NCBI GenBank assembly: GCA_902796375.1
Contig: CADBOW010000117.1
Span: 1 to 7,288, forward strand
Source of the DNA: an uncultured Lachnospiraceae bacterium
GTDB taxonomy: Bacteria > Bacillota > Clostridia > Lachnospirales > Lachnospiraceae
DNA length: 7,288 nucleotides
Direction: 5' to 3'
A model generated the notes under the pieces. It was not told where the DNA came from and did not search any database. It saw nothing but the letters and a program-made list of their open reading frames with translations. Positions 1 through 6,096 of the stretch are shown piece by piece (within the stretch, counting starts at the first letter, position 1; every line of letters begins with the position of its first letter). A program made the translations under genes and the position numbers.

Positions 1-678
1 GCAAGAAGCGGATCAAAAAGTTTGAAAGACAAGAATATCTTATCCCTCAATGGAAAGCCGCTTATGGCTTATTCAATTGAGGCGGCTTTAGATTCAGGGG
101 TGTTTGATACGATACATGTTTCAACTGATTCAAAAAAATACTCGGAGATTGCAGAACAATTTGGGGCAGATCAGCCGTTTCTCAGAGACGCTCAGAATTC
201 GGGGGATGAAAGCTCCTCCTGGGATGCGGTCCGTGAAGTGATACGAAGGTATGCAGAATTGGGAAAAAGGTTTGATATCTGTGTCCTTCTTCAACCAACA
301 TCGCCTTTAAGAGATTCCGGAGATATTCAGAGAGCGTATTCGCTGTTCCTCGAGAAACATGCGAAAACCGTGGTAAGCGTTACGGAAGCGGTGCATCCGA
401 TCCAATGGTGCTTTCCGCTTGGAAAAGATCTTTCCATGAAGGAATATGTACAGTCTCCTTATAAAAACTCCAGACGCCAGGACCTGGAAAAGAATTACAG
501 GGAGAATGGAGCGATTTACATAGTATGGATTGATGATATCATGGACCCGGCATATGATCTGTACAATATGGAATGCTATGCATATATCATGAAACCGAAG
601 AAAAGTATTGATATAGACACAATGACGGATTTAAGGATCGCTGAGGTGCTGATGAGTAAAAAAGAGGAGGAGTCATGA
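1..678 (+). CDS. neuA: CMP-sialic/nonulosonic acid cytidylyltransferase (NeuA family), 5' end cut by window edge
   Basis: Cytosolic enzyme that transfers CMP from CTP to a nonulosonic acid (sialic, legionaminic or a relative), giving the CMP-sugar donor. The frame is open to base 1 and begins A-R-S-G-S-K-S-L-K-D-K-N, the nucleotide-binding motif that normally lies about 8-10 residues after the start. The TTG at 22 sits inside this motif and is not a start; only the first few residues are missing. Other family marks, counted from the first visible residue, are LQPTSPLR (97-104), RRQ (158-160), YRENGAIYI (166-174) and SIDIDTMTDL (202-211), the last carrying the metal-binding Asp pair. The 225 visible residues fit a family length near 230. 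The stop overlaps the neuB start by 4 nt (ATGA). The family assignment is firm. Which nine-carbon sugar is used cannot be read from sequence, so LegF- or PtmB-like function is an alternative. Confidence 0.93.
   Translation, partial: ARSGSKSLKDKNILSLNGKPLMAYSIEAALDSGVFDTIHVSTDSKKYSEIAEQFGADQPFLRDAQNSGDESSSWDAVREVIRRYAELGKRFDICVLLQPTSPLRDSGDIQRAYSLFLEKHAKTVVSVTEAVHPIQWCFPLGKDLSMKEYVQSPYKNSRRQDLEKNYRENGAIYIVWIDDIMDPAYDLYNMECYAYIMKPKKSIDIDTMTDLRIAEVLMSKKEEES
665..670 (+). promoter_or_regulatory. Ribosome binding site of the neuB-like gene
   Basis: A perfect AGGAGG lies inside the 3' end of the upstream cytidylyltransferase gene, only 4 nt before the ATG at 675. The core is strong but the spacing is short. 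With the ATGA stop/start overlap, it implies translational coupling of the two enzymes. Confidence 0.75.
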
Positions 679-1673
679 CGGAACGTTGCCTGATCATAGC
701 AGAAGCAGGGGTAAATCATAATGGACGTCTCGATCTGGCGTTGAAGCTTTGCGATGCAGCGAAGTCATCAGGGGCGGATGTGGTTAAATTTCAAACCTGG
801 AATACCGAAAAACTTATAACCAGAACGGTAGGTCAGGCTGAGTATCAGACGGAGAATACCGGGAAAAGAGAATCGCAGTTTGATATGCTGAAGCGCCTGG
901 AATTGTCTTATGATGATTTCAGAACGATCAAAGCATATTGTGACGAGATAGGAATAGTTTTTGCTTCTACTGCTGATGAGCCTGACAGTTTGGACTTTCT
1001 GGTGGATCTGGGAATCCCATTTATCAAGGTGGGGTCGGGAGAAATAGGAAATGTTTCATATCTTCGCTATATGGGAGAAAAGAAACTTCCGGTAGTTCTA
1101 AGTACAGGAATGAGCACACTGAAGGACGTGGAAATGTCTGTTGAAGCATTGAAACAGGGAGGTGCCGGAGAAATATCGTTACTTCATTGCACAACAGCCT
1201 ATCCCTGTCCGATTCGGAGCGTAAACCTGAAAGCAATGTACACACTCAGGGATAGATTTCACTGTCCGGTGGGTTATTCGGACCATACCAATGGAAGTGT
1301 AGTTGCTGTGGCTGCGGTAGCGATGGGAGCAACGATCATTGAGAAACACTTTACATTGGATCGCAGTATGGAGGGACCTGATCATGTGGCAAGTACGGAG
1401 CCGGACGAATTTCGAAAGATGGTTGATGATATCCGTGACGTTGAGGCTTGTCTGGGAACCGGAGAAAAATGCCCGACGGAAGAGGAAAGAGTGATATCCG
1501 GCGTTGTAAGAAAAAGAATTGTGGCAAAGAAACAAATTCATGTGGGTGACTTTTTTTCATCTGATAATATCTGTGTAAAAAGAAATGAGACAGGTCGTGA
1601 AGCCAGGGAATGGGATGAAGTGATTGGTATAATGTCGGATCGTGAGTATGCTCCGGATGAAGGGATAGTTTAG
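675..1673 (+). CDS. neuB: Nonulosonic acid synthase (N-acetylneuraminate/legionaminate synthase, NeuB family)
   Basis: Condenses PEP with an N-acyl amino hexose (ManNAc or a 6-deoxy diamino sugar) to form the nine-carbon acid activated by the preceding gene product. The 332 residues match the family (about 335-350). The TIM-barrel part shows EAGVNHNG (10-17), KFQTW (38-42), KVGSGE (118-123), STGMST (143-148), HCTTAYPC (171-178), GYSDHTNG (200-207) and EKHFTLDRSMEGPDH (223-237). By analogy with meningococcal NeuB, His204 and His225 are the metal ligands. A C-terminal SAF/antifreeze-like domain spans about 279-332 (R-K-R-I-V-A-K-K, then WDEVIG). The usual R-P-G-x-G-I loop of that domain is replaced by R-N-E-T-G-R-E, which may alter substrate recognition. 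The start is fixed by an AGGAGG and by alignment of the first motif. The sequence does not distinguish NeuB from LegI. PseI is less likely, because that family keeps an R-P-G-F-G type loop. Confidence 0.93.
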   Translation: MTERCLIIAEAGVNHNGRLDLALKLCDAAKSSGADVVKFQTWNTEKLITRTVGQAEYQTENTGKRESQFDMLKRLELSYDDFRTIKAYCDEIGIVFASTADEPDSLDFLVDLGIPFIKVGSGEIGNVSYLRYMGEKKLPVVLSTGMSTLKDVEMSVEALKQGGAGEISLLHCTTAYPCPIRSVNLKAMYTLRDRFHCPVGYSDHTNGSVVAVAAVAMGATIIEKHFTLDRSMEGPDHVASTEPDEFRKMVDDIRDVEACLGTGEKCPTEEERVISGVVRKRIVAKKQIHVGDFFSSDNICVKRNETGREAREWDEVIGIMSDREYAPDEGIV

Positions 1674-1758
1674 GATGTATAGGCGATGCTTCACAGGACT
1701 GAATATTCATGTGGTTGAGTTGTAAGGGGTGGAATACCCGGATACAGGGAGGAGTCAG
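1674..1758 (+). other. Intergenic gap and composition boundary between the nonulosonate pair and the downstream block
   Basis: This is the only gap between genes in the window. No stem-loop with a T-run and no well-spaced -35/-10 pair was found. It contains a 10-bp perfect palindrome, TGAATATTCA (1700-1709), and a 16-codon ATG-to-TAA frame (1675-1725) with no recognisable product. Upstream rows are A+T-richer than downstream rows. The gap may be a junction between two gene modules; an undetected weak promoter is possible. Confidence 0.5.
1747..1754 (+). promoter_or_regulatory. Ribosome binding site that fixes a TTG start at 1759
   Basis: GGGAGGAG precedes TTG at 1759 by a near-ideal distance (GGAGG at 1748-1752, then 6 nt). 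The competing in-frame GTG at 1729 has only AAGGGG directly abutting it. From the TTG the protein begins M-Q-I-I-I-P-M, placing the nucleotide-binding motif at the very N-terminus, as is usual for the family. Confidence 0.8.
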
Positions 1759-3390
1759 TTGCAGATCATAATACCGATGACCGGATACGGATCCCGATTT
1801 GTCAATGCGGGCTATAAGGAGCTGAAACCCTTCATTTCCGTGATGGGAAGGCCGATCCTGGAATGGATCGTCAGGGATATGTATCCCGGGGAAGAGAATA
1901 TTGTTTTTATCTGCCGGGAAGAGCATCTGCAGTCTGTTCCGAAGATGAGAGAGCGACTGCTGCAGATCGCACCCGGTGCGAAGATCTTCAGCATATCCGA
2001 CTGGGTGAAGGAAGGACCGGTGGTTGACGTGCTTCGGGCGTCTGAGGTGATCCGGGAGGAGGAACCGGTGATCATCAATTACTGTGATTTCTACATGTCC
2101 TGGGATTGGAGCGAGATGAAGAGGAAGCTCCTGGAAAGAGGTTGTGACGGCAGTGTTCCCTGCTATACCGGCTTTCATCCCCATCTGCTTCCACGGAAGA
2201 ATCTCTATGCCTCCTGCCGCACGGATGAACAGGGGGATCTGATGGAGATCCGGGAGAAATATTCCTTCGAAGAGGATAAGATGAAGGGAAAGCATTCTCC
2301 GGGGGTATACTATTTCCGGACCGGGAAGCTTCTGAAGCAGTACTGCGGGAAGCTGGTTGCGGCGGACTGCAGGGTGAACGGAGAATTTTATGCCAGTCTC
2401 CCATATAATTTCATGGTTCAGGACGGACTTCGGGTCTGGGTTCCGACGGATATCCGGTATTTCTGCCAATGGGGAACGCCGGAGGATCTGAAGGAGTTCG
2501 AGTACTGGACCGGAGTGGTTCGAGGGAGAAGACCGGAGGAGTTCCGGGAATGCGATCCGGTGAACATACTGATCCCCATGGCGGGAGAGGGAAGAAGATT
2601 CCGGGATGTGGGCTATCAGGTCAGCAAACCGGCGATTCCCACCTATGACAGGCACACCGGGGGGACAGCTCCCATGGTGGTATGTGCCACGAAGGATCTT
2701 CCGGGAGTCGGGGAAAAGGGTGCCAACGTACTCTATGTGGATCGGGATTTTCACGAAAAGGACGGGACGGAGGCCCTGATCCGGGAGACCTATCCGGAGT
2801 GCCGGTTCCTCACGGTGGACCGTCTGACGGAAGGACAGGCAAGTACCTGCCTTCTGGCGAAGGATCAGATCGACAATGATCAACCACTGCTGATCGCAGG
2901 CTGTGACAACGGCATGGAATATGACCCGGAGGCATTTCAGAGAGCCTCCCATGAAGCGGATGTTCTGGTATTCACCTACCGGCATAATGAGGCGGTATTG
3001 GAGAATCCGAATGCATACGGCTGGGTGGAGACGGAGGATCAGGACCGGGTGAAACGGGTGTCCGTGAAGAAGCCTCTGTCGGATCATCCCATGGAGGATC
3101 ATGCCATCGTGGCAACCTTCTGGTTCAGACAGGGAAGTATGTTTGTTCAGGCGGCCGAGGAGATGATCCGGGAAAATGACCGGGTGAACGGGGAATTCTA
3201 TGTGGATCAGGCCATCAATTATGCGGTGAAGCAGGGCAGAACAGTAAAGGTATTTGAGATAGACCGGTATATCTGCTGGGGAACCCCCCGGGATTATGAG
3301 GCCTATCAGAAGACGTTTGAATATTGGCGTGGTTTTTGGAATGAACGGAATGGAAGTGAGCAGGAAGCGATTCCTGGGCCAACTGAATAG
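1759..3390 (+). CDS. Tandem double-domain sugar-phosphate nucleotidyltransferase
   Basis: Two complete NTP_transferase (GT-A-like) domains lie in one 543-residue chain. Single-domain members of this type are about 230-260 residues and join a sugar-1-phosphate to NTP, releasing pyrophosphate. Half 1 (1-250) has IPMTGYGSRF (5-14), ELKPF (21-25), EGP (85-87) and NYCD (107-110). Half 2 (268-523) has IPMAGEGRRF (272-281), SKPA (289-292), EGQ (358-360) and GCDN (381-384). Both halves end alike: RVNGEFY at 205-211 and 475-481, then WGTP at 238-241 and 507-510, then F-E-Y-W. Both keep G-x-G-x-R-F, the Lys-Pro and a candidate metal-binding Asp, so both could be active. The start is TTG at 1759 on RBS grounds; an extended GTG start at 1729 is the alternative. 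The downstream gene begins inside its 3' end. The sugar and base specificity are unknown; a dTDP-, UDP-, GDP- or CDP-sugar product is possible. Confidence 0.85.
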   Translation: MQIIIPMTGYGSRFVNAGYKELKPFISVMGRPILEWIVRDMYPGEENIVFICREEHLQSVPKMRERLLQIAPGAKIFSISDWVKEGPVVDVLRASEVIREEEPVIINYCDFYMSWDWSEMKRKLLERGCDGSVPCYTGFHPHLLPRKNLYASCRTDEQGDLMEIREKYSFEEDKMKGKHSPGVYYFRTGKLLKQYCGKLVAADCRVNGEFYASLPYNFMVQDGLRVWVPTDIRYFCQWGTPEDLKEFEYWTGVVRGRRPEEFRECDPVNILIPMAGEGRRFRDVGYQVSKPAIPTYDRHTGGTAPMVVCATKDLPGVGEKGANVLYVDRDFHEKDGTEALIRETYPECRFLTVDRLTEGQASTCLLAKDQIDNDQPLLIAGCDNGMEYDPEAFQRASHEADVLVFTYRHNEAVLENPNAYGWVETEDQDRVKRVSVKKPLSDHPMEDHAIVATFWFRQGSMFVQAAEEMIRENDRVNGEFYVDQAINYAVKQGRTVKVFEIDRYICWGTPRDYEAYQKTFEYWRGFWNERNGSEQEAIPGPTE

Positions 3391-5431
3391 CTCCGATCGG
3401 AAATGGATCATCCTGATCGGCATCATCGCTCTGCTGAAGGTCCTTTTGATGGGATTTTTCTCATCGGACTATCAGAACGAGATGTTTATGCCCTTTGTGA
3501 ATTCCTTTTTCGATGGGAATAATCCGTACAGGTATTATTATGAAAACGGACTGGTGGGATCCTTCCCCTACTTTCCGATGATGCTGCTGTGCGTGTCCAC
3601 CGGAGGAGGACTGATCCGGATCTTCTCGGTGCAGTCGGTGTTCTGGGTGAATGTGTTGTTCAAGCTGCCGCTGCTGCTGTTTGATCTGGTGGGACTGATC
3701 CTTCTGGTGCGGATGAAGCTTTCGTATAAATATGCGGTGGTCTTCTATTTCTGTTCCCCCATCGTGATCTACAGTACCTATATGCACGGACAGCTGGATA
3801 TCATTCCCACCGTGCTGCTGATCGCGGCGATCTACCATCTGACCCAGAACAGATCGAAGTGGGGCCTGTTCTGGTATGCGGTATTTCTGGGGCTTTCGCT
3901 GGCTACGAAGCTTCACATATTGGCGGCAGTGCCTATCCTGTTTCTGTATATCGTTAAGAAGAAGGGGCTTTTCGCGGCGGTGAAATATCACGGACTGACA
4001 CTGGCGGTGCTGCTGCTGATCAGTCTTCCCTTTTACTGCGAAGGCTTCGTGGAAACGGTGCTCCTGAACAAGGAACAGAGTGTACTTTTTAATGTATATC
4101 TGGATTATGTGTCCACCAGACTGCTGATTCCGATCTTTGTACTTCTGCTGCTGTATTTCTACGTGCTGCAGCTGAGATACATCAATCTGAATCTTCTGGT
4201 GTCCTCCCTGGCGCTCCTGTTTGCAGTATTTCTGGTCTGCATCCCGGCGATGCCTGCCTGGTTTGTCTGGGTCGTGCCCTTCATTGCGCTGTATTTCGGC
4301 TATGTGGAGAAGAGCAAGCACAGTGTTATGAGTATCTATCTCATTTTCATGCTGGTCTACGTGATCTATTATGTATTCCTTCATCAGACGGAGTATACGG
4401 ATCTGTATTTCCTTCGGACCGGCCTGCAGTCCTGGAAGATCAGTGACCTGTCGGTCCGGTATACGGGCTTTACGGTTTTGGCGGCCAGCCTTGTGATCCT
4501 GATCTATGAGATCTACCGCTTCGGTCTGGCCAGCAATGCACTCTATCAGAGAGGGAAAAATGCATTTGCCATCGGCATCGCAGGAGACAGCGGTGCAGGA
4601 AAGAGCAGTCTTCTTTCGGAGATCCGGGATCTGTTCAGCTCACCGAAGGATGTTCTCGTTCTGGAGGGAGACGGAGACCATAAATGGTCCAGAGGGGACA
4701 TTAACTGGAGTAAATATACCGCACTGAATCCCCGTGCCAACTATCTGTATAAGCAGGCGGAGGATATTCGGAAGCTGAAAGAGGGGATCTACGTGGACCG
4801 GAGAGAGTATGACCATGATAAGGGCGTATTCACGGAGAACCGCCGGGTCAAGCCGAAGAAATTCGTGATCCTCAGCGGACTTCATTCCCTGTATCTCCCG
4901 CAGCTTCGGGATGTGTTGGATCTGAAGATCTACATGGATACGGATGAAAAGCTCCGAAGATACTGGAAGGTGCAGAGGGACTCCCGGGAACGGGGCTATA
5001 CGGAGGAGAAGGTCCTTCAGCAGATCGAGGAACGGAGCACAGACGGAGAACGGTTCATCAATCCCCAGAAGGAATATGCGGATATCGTGATCCGGTATTT
5101 TGATCCGGTGCAGGAGGAGCTCCGGGATGAGGATATCAATGTATCCATCACCATGTCGGTGGATATTGATATCGAACCGGTGATCACCGCCTTCGAGGAG
5201 TACGGGGTGACCATCGAATGGAAGCTGTGTGATGAATTTACCCGTCAGGAGATCCTGATCGAAGGAAAGACCATGCAGGGCAGGGAGGTATCCTTTACGG
5301 ATATTGCCGAGTCGGTGATCCCGCAGTATGAGGATATCCTGGCAGGAGAACCCTGCTGGAGAGAAGGGATCGACGGGGTTGTTCAGTTTGTACTGCTCTA
5401 TACCATCGGTATGAAGATGAGAACCGTATAA
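3350..5431 (+). CDS. Fusion of a GT-C-like polytopic membrane glycosyltransferase with a C-terminal phosphoribulokinase/uridine-kinase-like domain
   Basis: Residues 1 to about 390 are hydrophobic, with roughly 12-13 membrane spans (first at 19-37, last at about 371-389). The first extracytoplasmic loop has S-S-D-Y (38-41) and GNNPYRYY (56-63). A HGQLDII stretch (146-152) is typical of GT-C enzymes that use polyprenyl-phosphate sugars. From about 404 a P-loop kinase follows: Walker A GDSGAGKS (412-419), EGDGDHKW (439-446), TALNPRAN (457-464), Y-D-H (487-489), SGLHSLY (509-515), WKVQRD (539-544), ERGY (547-550), ERS (561-563) and NPQKEYADIVIR (571-582). The order and wording follow phosphoribulokinase, but Ser509 replaces the usual Glu of E-G-L-H. 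Residues 585-693 are an unassigned C-terminal region. The start is uncertain. ATG 3350 (weak GGA 9 nt upstream) overlaps the previous gene by 41 nt; ATG 3341, ATG 3296 and GTG 3356 are alternatives. The kinase should be cytosolic and its substrate is unknown. Confidence 0.82.
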   Translation: MEVSRKRFLGQLNSSDRKWIILIGIIALLKVLLMGFFSSDYQNEMFMPFVNSFFDGNNPYRYYYENGLVGSFPYFPMMLLCVSTGGGLIRIFSVQSVFWVNVLFKLPLLLFDLVGLILLVRMKLSYKYAVVFYFCSPIVIYSTYMHGQLDIIPTVLLIAAIYHLTQNRSKWGLFWYAVFLGLSLATKLHILAAVPILFLYIVKKKGLFAAVKYHGLTLAVLLLISLPFYCEGFVETVLLNKEQSVLFNVYLDYVSTRLLIPIFVLLLLYFYVLQLRYINLNLLVSSLALLFAVFLVCIPAMPAWFVWVVPFIALYFGYVEKSKHSVMSIYLIFMLVYVIYYVFLHQTEYTDLYFLRTGLQSWKISDLSVRYTGFTVLAASLVILIYEIYRFGLASNALYQRGKNAFAIGIAGDSGAGKSSLLSEIRDLFSSPKDVLVLEGDGDHKWSRGDINWSKYTALNPRANYLYKQAEDIRKLKEGIYVDRREYDHDKGVFTENRRVKPKKFVILSGLHSLYLPQLRDVLDLKIYMDTDEKLRRYWKVQRDSRERGYTEEKVLQQIEERSTDGERFINPQKEYADIVIRYFDPVQEELRDEDINVSITMSVDIDIEPVITAFEEYGVTIEWKLCDEFTRQEILIEGKTMQGREVSFTDIAESVIPQYEDILAGEPCWREGIDGVVQFVLLYTIGMKMRTV

Positions 5432-5436
5432 TGCGT

Positions 5437-5440
5437 GAGG
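5437..5440 (+). promoter_or_regulatory. Shine-Dalgarno motif favouring the ATG at 5449 for the HAD gene
   Basis: GAGG lies 8 nt before ATG 5449. That start gives M-I-R-V-W-V-F-D-L-D-D, with motif I at the N-terminus as usual for HAD enzymes. The alternative ATG at 5431, which overlaps the previous stop as TAATG, has only a weak TGAGA upstream and would add six residues. Confidence 0.5.
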
Positions 5441-5448
5441 ATGACGGA

Positions 5449-6096
5449 ATGATCAGGGTATGGGTATTTGATCTGGATGATACATTATATGACTATACGT
5501 CCTGCAATAAAATCGGGGAGAAGGCATTGTTCGCCAGGATCGGTGAGATCTGGGGAAAGGACCCGGAATTCGCCGCACAGGCGCTGAAGAAGGCCAAGCA
5601 TACGGTGAAGGGACGGCTGGGTTCGGTTGCGGCTTCCCATAACCGGTTCCTGTATGCACAGAATCTCTGTGAACAGTTCGGCGCGAAGACCGGAGCACAT
5701 GAGCTGGAGCTGTATGATGCCTATTGGAATGCATTTCTGGAGCACATGGTTCTGTACCCCGGGATGAAGGAGCTGATCGGGACTCTGAAGCAGAGAGGAA
5801 GGCAGCTGGCACTGCTGACGGATATGACGGCGCAGATTCAGTTTCGAAAGCTGAAGCAGCTGAAGCTGGAGGGCGTGTTCGATCACATCGTCACAAGTGA
5901 AGAGGCGGGAGAGGAGAAGCCCTCCGGCCGAATGTTCGAACTGCTTCTGGAGAAAGCCGGGTGCGCCCGGGAAGAAATGCTGATGATCGGAGATGATGAG
6001 AAGAAGGATATCCGGGGGGCGGAAGCCTTTGGTATATCGGCGGTCCTTTTTCGAGATGAGATGCGGTTTTATGATGAGGTAAGGCAATGGCTGTAA
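5449..6096 (+). CDS. HAD-superfamily phosphatase (subfamily IA, pyrimidine-5'-nucleotidase/phosphoglycolate-phosphatase-like)
   Basis: Predicted cytosolic Mg-dependent phosphohydrolase of 215 residues, with all four HAD motifs. Motif I is FDLDDTLYD (7-15), with nucleophile Asp8 and acid/base Asp10. Motif II is LLTD (122-125) with Thr124. Motif III is EEKPSG (155-160) with Lys157. Motif IV is GDDEKKD (181-187). A helical C1-type cap fits residues about 16-100. The D-L-D-D-T-L-Y form and short cap recall SDT1/YjjG-like nucleotidases, but HAD substrates cannot be assigned from motifs. It follows the kinase-fusion gene immediately (gap 17 nt from ATG 5449, or 1-nt overlap from ATG 5431) and overlaps the next gene by 10 nt. 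This placement suggests it removes phosphate from a sugar phosphate made or used by its neighbours. Housekeeping nucleotide or phosphoglycolate hydrolysis is the alternative. Confidence 0.87.
   Translation: MIRVWVFDLDDTLYDYTSCNKIGEKALFARIGEIWGKDPEFAAQALKKAKHTVKGRLGSVAASHNRFLYAQNLCEQFGAKTGAHELELYDAYWNAFLEHMVLYPGMKELIGTLKQRGRQLALLTDMTAQIQFRKLKQLKLEGVFDHIVTSEEAGEEKPSGRMFELLLEKAGCAREEMLMIGDDEKKDIRGAEAFGISAVLFRDEMRFYDEVRQWL

Noticed and set aside
1628..1633. TATAAT hexamer near the end of neuB, as a possible promoter for the downstream block
   Set aside because: There is no acceptable TTGACA-like -35 at 16-18 nt upstream, and the hexamer is part of coding sequence.
1675..1725. 16-codon ATG-to-TAA frame in the intergenic gap
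   Set aside because: It is too short, has no clear ribosome site or similarity, and is a length expected by chance.
2682..2879. 65-codon + strand frame inside the nucleotidyltransferase gene
   Set aside because: It is an alternative-frame shadow rich in Gly/Ser/Arg, without a start signal, inside a domain with clear conservation in the main frame.
1351..3426. Very long antisense open frame (691 codons) on the - strand
   Set aside because: It runs across the 3' half of neuB, the gap and the entire nucleotidyltransferase gene. Its translation is a low-complexity His/Pro/Leu/Ile/Arg-rich mix without domains. The opposite strand has two well-matched protein families with ribosome sites, so the openness is a by-product of their codon use.
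3461..4384. Antisense open frame of 307 codons on the - strand
   Set aside because: The product is Gln/His-rich, as expected from reading CTG- and ATC-rich membrane-protein codons backwards. It lies wholly within the GT-C membrane region.
5485..6087. Antisense open frame of 200 codons opposite the HAD gene
   Set aside because: The + strand frame has all four HAD motifs in order. The antisense product is Leu/Gln/His-rich and featureless.
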